NCBI GenBank assembly: GCA_973895155.1
Contig: OZ316898.1
Span: forward strand, 13,268,001 to 13,332,000
From: Marsupella aquatica
Taxonomy: Eukaryota; Marchantiophyta
Reading direction: 5' to 3'
Length of the DNA: 64,000 bases
Part shown: positions 11,721 through 24,789 of the stretch, in pieces
Layout of the letters: each line of letters begins with the position of its first letter
Position numbering within the stretch: the stretch's first letter is position 1
Translations under genes and position numbers: made by a program
The notes under the pieces: model-generated
What the model was told of the DNA's origin: nothing
Seen by the model: only the letters and a program-made list of their open reading frames with translations
The model's database searches: none

Positions 11721-13479
11721 TCATATGAGGGAATTGTCTAGCTTACGTTGATGCGGGCTGAGGGTGTGTAAAATGCGTGGTTACCCGTAGTGAACCCAAT
11801 CAGACTGCTAATAAAGGACAAACCCCGAGATGCTTAATATAACCCCAAATTTGAAAGAAGTAATCCCGAACGGTAGACTGCCGGGTAGGGTAGTTAAAAT
11901 TAATGCACCGTTGAGATTTCAAATTCGGAAATCACTGCTACATCGCGTCGTGCTTCCACATTGAGCCGCAGCTGCTACTACAGTTGTGGGGAATGGCAGG
12001 AGCTATCGGTGTCCAGGCATTACATGATCAAATGCCACGCTTGTACATTTTTGCCACATCAACTCGTCACAGGTCTCGGGGGAATTGATTCTAAGAGTCA
12101 CATGTCATCAACTTCACTTGAGTAGATTTCATTCAAATTGATCCAAAGGTTGAATTTTCACCTAGGATCGAGCACCGATGTGGTGAGTGCTCAACCTTTT
12201 ATGGTGAGTAGGCGGATCGAGCACCAATGTGGCGAGTGCTCCACTTTTTATGGTGAGTAGGCTGTTCACCATCCGATACGAACTACCAGGAAGCGAGCTA
12301 ACTAGTAGCTCTCTGTATAATGTCAGAGGTACACTTTTCACCTGGGATTGGGCTCCACCTTTTATGGTGAGTAAGCTGTTTACCACGCGACACAAACTAG
12401 CACTAGAGGCAAGGAATGGGGCTTTCATATGGGCAGGTGTGATTTGTGTTTAGAAAAAGTGGAAAGGAAACCGCCCGATGCAGCCAGCCACTCAGCTGGG
12501 AGGAAGAAAGAGATAAGCTGTTCATTGTCTATCCAGCAGTGCTGCCAAGACAATAATCTGGTTATGATTTTGAGATGGTCCGGACGGGGCATGCATGGCA
12601 ATTCCATGAATCCGTCTTAGTTCACTTCTCGAGAGAACACGACAGACGTTTCTGAATTTCTCAACAGACAACGCTTATTGTAGGTTACGGAAAGGATTCA
12701 CCATGATCCAAGGGTCACTTATATAAGGCTAATGTTTGGCTAGGTTTTCTGATCCACGGATGCCGACCGGTTATCCTACTCTTGAAAACTAGTGGGACTT
12801 CGCTCTGACAAATTATCAATTCGATCCCATATCTCGAGTGGTAGTCCGATCCGTAAACTGTTCGGCAATCCATGATCATCAATTCTGTGCAAGGAGTCTC
12901 TTCAGGACTCACTCCAGTAAGCCACCGTTACTTTAGTTTTCGTGTATGAATGCGTGTATGTAATTTCGGCACTGAGGTTTAGTCGACTTATCTCATGCAG
13001 TTAATTAGTCTCTTATGGACAACGCTGACAGTCTTTTCCTATCAAGCCATTTTGGTGACCAGTGAGAAGCTCTTGCGTGAAATTCTTTCATGTATTTAAG
13101 TCGTATTCCATGCTATATCAATGTGTGGCCAATACTTCTGCAAGCAAAGTCGGGCTATGCCAGGTCGCGTCTGCTATGCTCTAATTGCTAGCCCAGTCTG
13201 GTAAGTCATTCGCACAAATTCTAGCCGAGTACTAACTTTGTTCGCCAATTTCACGTTTATATTTAGGATCTGTCAAATCTTCTGAGCTTCCACCTTTTCC
13301 TGCTCTGGTGACAGTTCACCATTTTAGTGATGTAGCCGAATTAAAAAATGGTGATGTGAGCCATTCTGACTCACAGGAAATTTCTACACAACTTTTTGCC
13401 GATAGAGGGAAAGTGAACGAACATTGTTCATCGTACAATCCTATGATGAAAGTATAGATCATAGCTGAAGTTCCCTTCT
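11721..13479. other. Intergenic region downstream of the polyphenol oxidase gene
   Basis: No coding signal. It includes a diverged tandem repeat at 12160-12420 (listed separately) and otherwise unique-looking sequence up to the stop codon of the polyphenol oxidase. No AATAAA polyadenylation signal was obvious close to the stop. Confidence 0.5.
12160..12420 (+). repeat. Degenerate repeats with CCTTTTATGGTGAGTA core
   Basis: The core TTTTATGGTGAGTARGC occurs three times (about 12197, 12248 and 12359). It is preceded by GAGCACCRATGTGGYGAGTGCTC in the first two, itself an imperfect inverted repeat, and followed by CTGTT(C/T)ACCA in the last two. Nothing links it to a known element. Confidence 0.6.
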
Positions 13480-15782
13480 TCAAATGTAAATCGCGATGGA
13501 TTTGAATTTGATAAAGGCCGATTCTTCCTTGCCGTACATAGGCACGAGACTGATGACGACCTTTGAAGGGCCTGCTGGAGCTTCAACATCGTCCAGTGAT
13601 CTGGAGATACTTTCCTTCCAGTCCAAATCGGGTTTCCCTGCAGTAGCAGATCGGCTTTGAGCCAAGTTGGCGAATCGCCCAGAGAATTCTGCGCATTTGG
13701 TTCGCGCTGGATTCTCGATCGGGTTCAGCCAATCCACAAACACGTTAAACCCTGTGTTCCATGATCTGTCGAGTTTGATTCCGTCAATGGTGAGGAACTC
13801 TTCAAAGCCGTGTGGATTGTCTGGTCTGTCCACCACTAAAGTGAATGTCTTACCGCCTTCCAGATGGTAGTATCCTCCCGAGTCTTTGCTTGGCACTGGC
13901 AAGCTTTCGGCTTTGGCAATAAGTTCGGAGTAGCTCAGGTTACTGCACTTGGTAGTGTTGAAGAAGACCCATGGTGCATCATTAGCGGGTTGAGCAACAT
14001 ATCCCAACTTTTTCGTGTCTAACGATTCTGCTACCGTCACTCTTCTTAGATCCTTGTTTTCATCGTAGAACAGAAACTCAGCATTCAGAAAGTCAGGGTC
14101 CGAGTAGTCCTCATGAGTCTGACCTACTAATGGCCCGATATCTTTCCATACCTGTTTTAGCCAACCACGGACATGTATCAGCTTTCACATATGGAACAAT
14201 CGTAATTTTTGCAAAATTTGTGAAGTCGTTGACCGTAGAAATTAACCACATCAGGTATTCAGTAATTAACTATTTCGACCGGACTTCTGTACGTACCTGC
14301 CACATACGATCGATGTTGCAGTGATGAGCGAAGAAGACAGGGTCACGGGCTGCGCGCGAAAGCTGGCCCATGTCGTTGCCTGGCGGGTCTTGTCCGACCC
14401 AGGAATGAATACCACCATGAGCACCAAGTTCTAGAGTCCCAGCACCTCCATTTGGGCCTCCATTACCTGTGAAATCAAAACCAATCAATACTTAGCCGAC
14501 ATCAATCGTTGGGATGGCAAGCCTTCAAGATATGATTCGAATAAAGCTCGTCAGGAAAGAGTCGAATTGCTTGTAACGCGATCTAGGGTATAGTAGAGTT
14601 GGTCGTTCAATCTAATTCGATTTTAAAAGTCTTGCTTTCTTCATATATAGCTGACTTATAGCAGCTAGAGTCACACCGGTAGATACACACACCTGACACG
14701 TCCCCTGCGCGATAAGCCCGGCCAATGAACGTTTCTTTCGTTGTTCCGCCGCTCACAAACTCTTGGTACAGTATGTTCAGATTACTTTCAATAACGTCTT
14801 CTGCAGATGCGTTGTAGAGGGCCTGTGTTATTGCAGCTTGGACAGGCGCGTAACTGACATCGGGGAACTTCAGACGGCCATATCCCTTCGCATTCGCAGA
14901 TCGATTGACATCGTATAAGGCGGAGGAAGTGTCGTCGTAGATGGCTGGGAAAATATGTCCCTGTTTCAGGCAAGCTCCATTATTGGAAGAGCCATCTCCT
15001 ACAGTGTAGGGAGCATCCCAGTTCCAGTAACTGAGGGTGAAGTGGGGGTCTCCCAGGAGCGACTGCAGGATCCTCTCGTGGAAGTACACGTACCATCTGC
15101 ATTTATCGGTTTCCACACTAGTCAGCTTCTCATTGATCGAGCATTCATAATCCCTCTAGACTCGTAACCCTGTCACGAACAATTGTAGCTAGCGACTACA
15201 CCGCGAAACAGTATAAGCCTTGAATTGAAACTTACAGTACATTTTGTGACAGCTGCTGAATGTTTCAAGGATTAGACTGGTCTGGAAATTATCACATTAG
15301 TGTAGTTCTGCACATGATTTGACGTACCTGTGCCACGGAAAGAATAGCCAGCTCCAGTGGACGTCAATTCCCTGGGGAATTCCACTGCTGTTCACAGTTA
15401 AGAATGCACCCCCGCAGTAAGAGCAGTGAAGTTGCCATTGCTGAAAGAAGGAACGTGGATCATCGTCTGGGAGCGCCCGCATCAACGTGTACGCCTTCTC
15501 GAGCTTTGCAGCGTAAGCTGCATCCGTGCATTGCAAAGCTTTTCTTACTCTGATGTAATTTGTCGATAGAGGAGGTGGCCCATTGATGATCGGCCCAGTT
15601 GGCTTGACAGGACAGCACTGGATGGATTCTTGTGCACCGCCGGGACGTGGTTCAACTAAGTAGGTTGAATTCTGGCAGTTATCGAAGGTTACCTTGATCG
15701 GGTCGCCGTCCACAGCTGCCGGGAACATGAAAACCATGGAGACTGTACACAACACCGTTATCCACACCAAGGGGATCTCCAT
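13480..15782 (-). CDS. Polyphenol oxidase (catechol oxidase/tyrosinase type), 4 exons, 566 aa
   Basis: A type-3 copper enzyme that oxidises o-diphenols to quinones. Exons: 15782-15328, 15096-14693, 14466-14297, 14151-13480; all three introns (231, 226, 145 bp) are GT-AG and the frame stays open. Residues 1-26 look like a secretory signal, not a plastid transit peptide. CuA ligands are H119, H142 and H151, with C123 placed to form the thioether to H142; the segment H142-E159 fits the CuA signature. CuB ligands are H303, H307 and H335 (DPVFFAHHCNID fits the CuB signature). C36-C57 and C56-C120 match the two conserved disulfides. The PPO1_DWL domain (SDPDFLNAEFLFYDENKD, Phe replacing the usual Trp) begins near 360 and the KFDV-type C-terminal domain (FNVFVDWLNPIENPARTKC) follows. 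The gate position, normally Phe, is L322 by alignment, and HB1+1 is Gly, so catechol oxidase rather than strong monophenolase activity is a guess. The gene looks intact. Confidence 0.93.
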
Positions 15783-17220
15783 GGCTCCTCACCACCCCTG
15801 GGCCAAGGTTACTGCAGGACGTGGACCTCTCGATTCCTAAGTAGCTCACAACTGCTCCGGAGAGCCAGATGAAGCTGCGGTTGAGAAAATAGTTGAGCTT
15901 AAAGGGATGCTATCTTCTGTAAGCAATGTCTCGCACTACGTACCAATAGTTACTAGTGACTACGAGTAAGCCTGACCTTGGCCCGGTCACTCCAGATGCG
16001 GTTCGGATTCATGAAGGGACGAAGTATTCACGGCTCTTCCTTGGTGTCCTGCATGAGAGGCAGGCTAGAAAGAGACACGACTCAGCCTGAAGATTTTTGT
16101 TGTGATTGACCACACAAATCAGTAGCTCAATGAGAAGCCACTTTAGTTAAAATGGCCAACGAGAAATCTGTAGTTCAATTCAATGAGCACTCAGTCTACG
16201 TGTCGATCTCTATATCTACGCTAATACTAAACACCCTGAAAAAGCAATGTACACAAGTCGTCTATCTGCATCCAGTGTATTGAGCAGCTCAACAATGAAA
16301 GCTGCATTATCGCTATTGTGTAAACGACCAAGGCAGAAGGATCGATACCATCTCAGTAGTGGGCTGGGCCTTAAATAGCGGATTCCAGAAGGTAGTGGAT
16401 TCAGGATTCGAGCTGGGAAAAAGTTACCTTGAAAAGAAGCGCGTTTCATAGAGAGTATACTCGGTGCTTCAATAATTGAGGTAACTTGGGGTCCTTCACA
16501 GGAGTCAGAGTGTCAATTAGCTGGGGTCCACAATGTCCGCCGATACGTCTGCTACAGGTCTGACCAACTACCAGACACAATTTACTGCATGTCTACTAAC
16601 ATCACCATTTGAGGTTCAGCGCTTGCCTACGGGAACAATAGATCTGCCCATGCTGATCCACTCAATTCGCACCATCGGACCCTCTCCTTCTCTTACACAT
16701 GTTTTTAATGAATTGTTTTAAGTATTTCTATATGTCTTTTTTCTATGTAGCATAGATCTTAGGAAATATACTTAGGGCAGAAGATCACCCCCTATGTAGA
16801 GCAAATGAGGTGACAATAATATTCAAAATTTCACTAGAATACAATATGCTCTGACTTTCATATATGCTTCTACTATGTGTACAATGAATACTACAGGGTA
16901 CTAGTATACTTTTACAACACCGTGTGATGGAAATTCCCAACATGCCTCCTACTGGCCACGAATTAGACTAGAAGGGAATCAGCCTAGAAGTGTTCAGTTG
17001 GCCAGGAAATTAGGCTAGAAGTAGTCAGTTGGTCAGGAAATTAGGCTAGAAGTGAAAGATCCCAGGTTAAATTCCCCCTCCACATGCAAGGGGTAGGGAG
17101 AGCATGTGTGTGTGTATGTGTGGGTGGGGTGCAATGGTGGTAGTCCTGGTTTCTCCTCAACCCAGGCTGCTCTGCTTTGGGGCCCTGGTTCAACCCTCTC
17201 TCCCTCCTTGTCTGGGTCCT
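15783..17220. other. Upstream region of the polyphenol oxidase gene, no other gene
   Basis: No ORF with recognisable motifs. As the gene is on the minus strand, this holds its 5' UTR and promoter. The only TATA-like string noted is CTATTTAAGG on the minus strand around 16370-16380, some 590 bases before the ATG. That would need a long or spliced 5' UTR, so it is only a weak candidate. Confidence 0.4.
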
Positions 17221-17370
17221 GTTCGATCCCTGATACTAACCTTTTGTGGTTACCTTACATAAAATTGCATGTTCGATCCCTGATACTAACCTTTTGTGGT
17301 TACCTTACATAAAATTGCATGTTCGATCCCTGATACTAACCTTTTGTGGTTACCTTACATAAAATTGCAT
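17221..17370 (+). repeat. Three perfect 50-bp tandem repeats
   Basis: The unit starting GTTCGATCCCTGATACTAAC and ending AAAATTGCAT is repeated exactly three times at 17221, 17271 and 17321. Identity is complete, so the expansion is recent or an assembly product. Confidence 0.95.
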
Positions 17371-17394
17371 GCTCCGGAGCCAGACATCTGTTGT

Positions 17395-17926
17395 CATTAT
17401 GTCTTGCCACTTGATTCTGCACTTAAAGACGCATGGGTTGGGAATGGGCAACAACATTGTTTACTTGATAACTTTTTTCACCTCAACAACATTTTTTACT
17501 TAACAACTTCTTCTACTTGGAAATATCTTTTGGTTTAACAACATCTTGTACGAATAAACATTTGGTAATTTATAACATGATTATTAATAACATGTATTAA
17601 TAACCTGTTACTTCAAACAAAACAAACAAACAAACAACAAACAAACAAAAAACCTGTTACTTCACAACATTTGTTACTAACTACATCCCCTACTTATCAA
17701 CATCTTTTTATTTAACAACAACTTTGCACTTGATGACATCTTTGCACTTGACGACATCTTTGACATATAAGGACATAGTTTTACCCAACAACACGTTTTC
17801 ATTTCCTGCCATCTTTGAGATAACAACATTTTTAACATAAAGATATCTTTGGCACCACAATATTGTTTTACTAAACTACATTTTTTATGGAATGTCTTTT
17901 GTGCGCTGCACGGGGTATTGAGCTAG
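17395..17926 (+). mobile_element. Helitron-like 3' terminus with ACATCTTT repeats
   Basis: Degenerate short repeats (TTAACAACATCTTTT, CTTGATGACATCTTTG) run up to a small hairpin GTGCGCTGCAC at 17901-17911. Then come GGGGTATTGAG and CTAG, followed by T. Plant Helitrons end in a GC-rich hairpin about ten bases before CTRR and insert before T, so the arrangement fits. The 5' TC end was not identified and no Rep/helicase gene is present, so any element would be non-autonomous. Confidence 0.45.
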
Positions 17927-20247
17927 TGCAAACATAGTTCCATATTTTACTCTAGACAAAGTAACTATTGAAGGAGGGTGCAGGAGTACCTGTGATGGTG
18001 GTAATAGTAATAAAAGCTACTCCACCGGCCAATTCAAGTAGCATAGTTTGCAAGAAATGTGTCTCTACATATTTGGAAATGACTTAATTGGAAATCTCTT
18101 ATAAAATTATACTCCGTACATTCTCAATCTGGAAAGGGATAAGCCCAGATGTAAGTGTAGCTGTTTGATGTGACGCCTGGATGGTTTTTCGAAATCAGGA
18201 TGGACTGCCGCAGAAGGTCTTAAAATAATTGGGAAACAAGTTACACATTTTTAATTATTATTTATTTTATTTCAGTCAGGTGGGCAGCTGTGGGCTGGGT
18301 TATGGATGAGTCTGACGCTGCAAAACAATAAGTTTTGGACAGGATTGATTCCACCTTTTTCCTGACTTCCTAACGGCGATCTACTTTTTGGCGATCCACC
18401 TTTTTTGGTGTAGCTCAGTCTTAGTAGCTTCTCTCCGTGCTCACGTAATTTGGGATAGAAAACTCACACGAGATAAAATCCTAGTGCATCGGAGCCCAAC
18501 GGGACTGCTCTCCTAATAGAAATATCTCAGGCCGGGCAAGCTCTGCGCTTTACAGAGAATTCAATTGGGTCGAGTCCCTACTCACTCAGCTTTTGCAGTT
18601 GTCACGACCAATTATATCTGCTGCAGTACAAGCAATGAAGAACTGGTTGACGTCAAGCTGAACGTCAAGCCTCTGAGTCACATGTCGTTCTCGATACCTG
18701 GTGTTGTTTCGACAGGCTTGGAGTAGGTCGGCCTCGAAACAAGTTTCGTGATAATATAAAGTACATCATGCCACAGCCAGGCAGCCAGCCCTGCCAGCAT
18801 GTTGCCGAGCTCTTACGCTACCAGCTAGCACGTCAGTTTACCAGAACTTTCTTTGCGTTTTTCTAATTTAGTAGCGAAGGAACCCATGCCCGAGTGACAG
18901 GTCTGGACGTGAACTATCATTGTTTCTTCAGCGCAAAGGCGTCTTGTGAGCTACGAATCGCTCCGGTCCGGTTAACTTTAAAAGTTACTAGCTCTCAGTG
19001 TTCATGGCCGAATGGGTCCCACTGGACCCCCGCTTTCTATTTTGACCACACACTTTCGCCAACGTATTTTAGTCACCTTACAGCGTGCTCAAGCTCGGGC
19101 CATCTATCGTCGATCTCTTACAGTGGGTGCTAGTGTGCCTCCGCAGCGGCTAGCTCCCCTTGAGGATGTTCCAATCCCACTTGCCGATCTAGTTTTGACT
19201 CTTGATGTGGACCATTAGCTTTTTGCCACACTCGGTAGGAATGATGAGGACCTCGGTCCGCTTGGGTTAATTTTAGTCTCTCTCTCTTTCTTGGTTTTTA
19301 GAGGTTCCCTATTGTTCATTTCTTACTTTTAGTTTCTCTTTCTTGGTGTTTAGTGGTTCCCTTTTGCTCACTTCTTTTTCGATTGGTTTTGTTCACTTGG
19401 GCTCTCTTTTGTTTGTTCATTTGTACTCTGTTTGGTCACTTTGTATATAAAAAGTGTGTATATTTCTATTTCTTCTCAGTAACCATTCCTTTGGTTACTT
19501 TACTTGGCGTTCTTTGCAAAATGTATTATGTTGATCGAGAAGTCTGATTTTAGCCCGTGTGGCAGGCCATCGACATGCTGGCTCACGTGGCCCGTCAAAC
19601 TGGATCCAATGCGCCGTATTCCTTTGTTCCCAGGTTGCGGATATCAAGCTCGAACTATGATCTCGAGTGTAATAGTATATATTTGATTATTTGTGCGTTT
19701 GTCTTGTGCACTCGGGAACGGGGTCAATCTGATGCGAACAGGGCATCAAGGCATGAATCGATCTGTCATCCCCACGATGTTCTGACATGTAGCCAACCCA
19801 AGACTTGGTCTCCAGAACACAAGTGCATGCTTCTGCAGTCCTCCTGTTCCACTAGGAGATACCAATTATGATAGTCCAATTTGCCACAATCATGCTCTAA
19901 AGTCATGATAGATTATTACTTTTCCTTGTCACGGGCAGTCTGTAAACTACTGTACATAAATCTGCAAAACTGGAAGAACAGACGAACAGTAATTTCTAAA
20001 TTACTTGTGAGGCTCAACTCTCCCCTAGCACAGGCTTCACGGGGTTTTTAGCACCTCGACCTTCGATCCTCTGGGGTGATGCCTTTTGGGGGCTCCCCCT
20101 ACTTTTGTAAATTTGCTTTTTGAATGGTGTTTTCAAGGCAAAACTTACAGTAAGAACAGTCAGCCGAGAGGATCAATGGGGGCATCAAAGTAAGCTGGGA
20201 GGATCAAGGGGGCATCGCAATGACCTGACTGTTGGATTCATGTTGCT
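17927..20247. other. Gene-free interval
   Basis: Only short ORFs without recognisable motifs. The longest plausible one (19012-19218, +) has no family resemblance I can name and no support. A diverged duplication of about 65 bases (TTTCTTGGTNTTTAG then GGTTCCC) lies at 19275-19370. Confidence 0.45.
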
Positions 20248-20366
20248 TTTTTGTTGATCAGTTAAATTGATGATTCAAAAGGTCTCATAGCTCACTGACA
20301 ATTTGGGTTTTTGTTGATCAGTTAAATTGATGATTCAAAAGGTCTCATAGCTCACTGACAATTTGG
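20248..20366 (+). repeat. Two perfect 60-bp tandem repeats
   Basis: The unit containing TTGTTGATCAGTTAAATTGA and AGCTCACTGACAATTTGG occurs twice with period 60 and no mismatch over the 59 bases compared. Confidence 0.95.
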
Positions 20367-22640
20367 TGGACCTAACTCCCCAGTTACTGGTTATAGACAC
20401 ACAATGTTACTGACTAGAAAATTCATAGTTCAGGACCTTGGCTGGTGCATGTCCATTTGTTGCACTGATTTGATCACCCGGGCATTCCCCCACTGTATAT
20501 ATCAATGTCTATATCTACATAAAACCATTTTTGGCAATACGGGTATATTTGTTAAATTCCAGTTATTGCTCACTGTAATCTAGTTTAATTTTTTAATGAA
20601 GATAATTAAATTAAATGATAATTTAAAAATATATAGAACATCATAAGGCATTATTCCAAGAATAATTTTAGATCTTTTAGGGGTATTGCTTTTTGCATAG
20701 TAAGGCAAAGTCACATAAAAACAAATTATGAACTGAAAAACAAAATTGTACAAATGAATCATTTATATTTTGACATGACCATGAATGGAATAATCCTAGG
20801 GGTAATCCATATTTACATTAATTTGTGTACAAAGTGACACTGACTTAGAACTAGAAGAAATTATTGAAACCTTCCCATGCAAAATCAACCTAAGTAAGTT
20901 CTCTGCAATACTTGTGTGCATCTGATTTGTCGCCAATTGTCACCCTAAACCATTTATAAGTAAATAATTAAAATTATTTTTTCATTGATCCCCGCATTGG
21001 TCCTCATCATTTGTGAACCACACCTGCCTCTACTTGTTTACATCTCTCAAGATTGTCTTGTGCTTCTCAACTTTGAACTCATTTAGTAATTGAAACCAAA
21101 CCAGTTTTAGTGTTTTGAGACTTGAAGCACCACAAAACACTATTCACAGATTTTTTGTGAAACATTTATTGGATATTCTTGTTCATCCCACTCCTATATT
21201 TTACTCCAACAAATTTCCCATCTTTCTTTTTGCCCAACTCTTGCCCATATGAGGCCAAAACCAATCCACTAAACACACATGCTCAAACTTATTCTCATCA
21301 TTCAGCTCTCCTCCTTCCACATGACTCACTACTCGTCTCAACCGAACAGCACACGTAGTTCTCTATATATATCCTCAGTTGCTGGTCTTTGCAAAATAAA
21401 ATGACCTTTCACAATATCTACTCTTGGTTGAAAGGCTTCCGGGAAGGCTTCTTGTGGTCGACTCTTGACAGGTCCAGCATATTAGTCTTCTCACGCATCC
21501 AACTCACATGCAACGTTCCAAAAATTGAGACCTCAGCACATTGTCTCTCCAATTTGTTTAAGGCCAAAATCCACCTTTCAAGTCTTCTCCATTTTCTGGC
21601 CTATTTGGACAACCTCTGTTTCCAATGTAACTAGGACAACCTTCCAATATTGTCTAGATGAGATCATCATGGGCAAGATTCCCTTAATTCCTCTCTCTTG
21701 CTTCTATCCACAATCAATTGAAAGAACTTTAAATGTTTCCTAGTATCCCTAGACAGCCAACATGCCTATTTCCATCATAGGAAGTTTTTCTGGTATCCCA
21801 TTTGGAAAGTTTCGACATCCATCCCTTTCCCAAGACAAAATTTCAATACCTTCCTTTGGCACCTACGACACACTATCATTTGACTTGAGCTTATATATAC
21901 TGAAAGAATGGCATCCCGTTTTCTAGAACATAAAATTGAAATAGGTAGGGGTTTCCATACCCAAACAACAAGACTCTATACTGACATAATTATCCATTGA
22001 AGTTGGGTACCCCTTGTACAAAATATGGAATCGGAGTCAGCCTTCTCACTTTCATGAACAAGCTCATCAAATTGGGTCATTTCCGTGTTGGATTGTTTCA
22101 AATTTGGAGTGGCTTTTTGGGTGAAAAAAACAGGATATGCAAGAAGTGGATCTACAAGAAGTGGATTGAAGGAATAAAGAACTTAATACAAGTGAATTAT
22201 ATTTGGTGTGAATGATAAAGTAAATGATTGCACACTTCTCCAAGCTAGATCTAAAAAGAAAGTATTCCTTAATTATCATCCATGTATACAAAGTGCTCCT
22301 CTCTCTACCATCGGGCGTGCTGCACCATAGTCTTCTCCCTTCGATCATCCATGCAATTGCATGCTACTTTCTCTACCATCCATGCATACAGGTGCTACAT
22401 AATGACAGAAGTTTAATTGCAAATATTACATACTAGGCAATAAAGTAGTGCACAATCTAATCAATGAGAGAAAGACGTCCGATAAAGTTTTTTTTTAATA
22501 AAACAGAGAACCAGAAGAAGGGGGGATGGGGACACGGAAGGGGGTTGGTTGGGGGTGGGGGGAGCTGGTAAGCTTTAAAAGGAAAACAATGAAGGAAAAA
22601 AATACGGGAAAATCATTCTTGTTTTTTTATATTATGGTGG
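20367..22640. other. AT-rich gene-free interval
   Basis: No coding signal or clear repeat. A purine- and G-rich run (GGGGGGATGGGG, GGGGGTTGG, GGGGGTGGGGGGAG) lies at about 22518-22565. Confidence 0.4.
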
Positions 22641-22649
22641 TCAATCTTG

Positions 22650-23077
22650 CCTCTCCTTAATTTGAGTCATGATATCTTTTACTCATCTGCATTTTTTATG
22701 CAATGCAATATGATTCCAATAAACTTTACTCATCAAGCTATCTTTTGCACCAAGATAATTGCTCTCATATGTTTAGCACAAAGTCATCTATTCCGTATGG
22801 ACAGGAGCATTCACATCTTTTGACAAATAATATATTTTAATAAATCACATGTTTTGTGCAGTCGTACATTTTACTTAGTTAATGATATCTTTTGCTTAAC
22901 TGCATCTTTTGCTTAAAAACAGCTTTTGCCCAATGACATTTTAATCACGACATTTTTTGCGCAACCATATATTTTACTTACCGATATATTTTTGTAATGA
23001 CATCTTTAATGCAACAATATGTTTACAAAACAACATCGTCTCTGCAATGCACAGTCGGGGATTGAACTGTCTACTAG
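22650..23077 (+). mobile_element. Second Helitron-like 3' terminus with ATATCTTTTG repeats
   Basis: Diverged repeats of the type GATATCTTTTRCTTA and GACATTTTTTGCGCAA fill 22665-23035. They are followed by CTGCAATGCACAG, GGGGATTGAAC and a terminal CTAG (23074-23077) before T. The order of repeats, small hairpin, GGGRATTGA spacer and CTAG is the same as at 17395-17926. It is more diverged than that copy. Confidence 0.35.
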
Positions 23078-23892
23078 TACTCTAATGAAGAAACCTTAAT
23101 TATTTAAATTATAATTACCCATGATTGAAGTGACAAACTAAGAATACATTCAATAAAATTAGCATACATTCAATAAAATTAAAATTAGTTGCCCAGACTA
23201 CCCCCTCTTTGAACATGAATAGAGGAGAGGAAAATAAAATGGTCACCAAAGTATATTCCATATTCACATTCTTTGAAGATTAATGAATTGAAAAAAAAAC
23301 CATCATGCGTGTCATCATTTAATAATCACACAAAAAATACCATGATCCTCCTTTCTATGCATATCATTTTTTCTATACACATCCCTCTTTCTATGCACAT
23401 AATACATATGTTATAGTGGGGCCCATACAACCCATTTTTTGAGTGTAAATAGAAATCATGACAAAAAGCAACTATGCATTATTATCATTTGACAATAATT
23501 ATAGTCATGAGTTTTCTCATCCACATGGTGGGCCATGGAGTTAGGGTCTTGAGGCTTCACTCTAGAAGCCTAAGCCCCAACTCTAGTTTGTAGTTGGCGC
23601 TTTATAAGTAAAATCTCCATTCACTAGCCAGGGTAATTAATTTGAGTATTTCTTGGTTATGTAAGTTTGATTTTATTCAACAACTAAATTAGAACACATG
23701 AAGAGTTGCACATTAAAATAGGTTTGAATATGGAGATGAGAGGAAAAAACAAGTAGATCGATTAGTCATGGAAAAAGTGCATGCACAATGGTTTGCCTAG
23801 CTTGGAACTCCTATGTCCGTATGGTCCATGCAAAATGCTATAAAAGCCAAAGAGTTTCTTAAGTGTATTCCTGTGGTATTCTTTTATATCCA
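23078..23892. other. AT-rich gene-free interval
   Basis: No recognisable coding sequence. A 12-base string ACATTCAATAAA is repeated close together at about 23146-23180. Confidence 0.4.
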
Positions 23893-24108
23893 TTATTAGT
23901 AGTCAAAGGGTTTCTTATGCTAGTTTTGGTGTTCCTTTTTTCCATAGTAACCAAAGGGTTTCTTATGTTCGTTTTGGTGTTCCTTTGTCCATAGTAACCA
24001 AAGGGTTTCTTATGTTAGTTTTGGTGTTCCTTTGTCCATAGTAACCAAAGGGTTTCTTATGTTAGTTTTGGTGTTTCTTTTTCCATAGTAACCAAATGGT
24101 TTCTTATG
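23893..24108 (+). repeat. ~47-bp tandem repeat, about 4.6 units
   Basis: The unit AACCAAAGGGTTTCTTATGT, then TAGTTTTGGTGTTCCTTTGT, then CCATAGT is repeated with few changes. The outer units are more diverged than the inner ones, as in a minisatellite expanding from its centre. Confidence 0.9.
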
Positions 24109-24788
24109 TTACCTTGGTAAATTAACAGTAGTTGAAGAATTTATAATTAAATAGAAACCTCATACAATCTACTGGAAAAACACTGATACATGAATCACAA
24201 CCCATCCAAAGGTTACTTATTTTACCCCCTTTTCACCTCTTTATTTGTTTATTTGAAATGTTATTTTCCAGTTTTCAATTGTTTTTAAGTTACAAGGTCT
24301 AACTGTTTTTCTTTGACTTGTTCAAACATGCATGATCTTGTTTGGTGCTTTTTGCATTATAAACAGTTCTTGTTTGTGACCAATAGTGCTGATGTGGCTG
24401 CACATGCTTCCAGGAATTTTGGAAGGAACTTCCTACGCGGGTCCCTAACCATCTGTCACTTAAATATTAGTTCATCTTAGTTTTTGCAAGGAACCATTAA
24501 ATATGAGTTCATCTTTTGCAAGGAACACAGTGAAGAAGAAAATCAGATTCAATCAGCTTGATTATCCCATTGGCTCTGTTCTATAATGGTCTATCCTAGA
24601 TTCCAATTTACTTTTATTTGGGGATGGACTAGCTGCAAATGTCACCTCTTGGTTCGTGATTTATGTTTTAGATCTTGATTGTTTGGGTGACAGTGCAATT
24701 CAGTGGTTTACTAGGGTTTAGGGTTTAATTTTATAATAAATACATGCATTCATGTCATGCATCATTGACATTGAGTTTATGACATATT
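24109..24788. other. Gene-free interval
   Basis: Nothing recognised. It contains one CTAGGGTTTAGGGTTTAA telobox-like string near 24713; two units only, so not a telomere array. Confidence 0.4.
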
Positions 24789-24789
24789 G

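Noticed and set aside
13667-13870. Plus-strand ORF across the polyphenol oxidase gene
   Set aside because: Antisense shadow of exon 4.
24708-24735. GGGTTTAGGGTTT strings (also near 27345) as telomeric sequence
   Set aside because: Only two units each; these are telobox-like strings, common in plant genomes, not an array.
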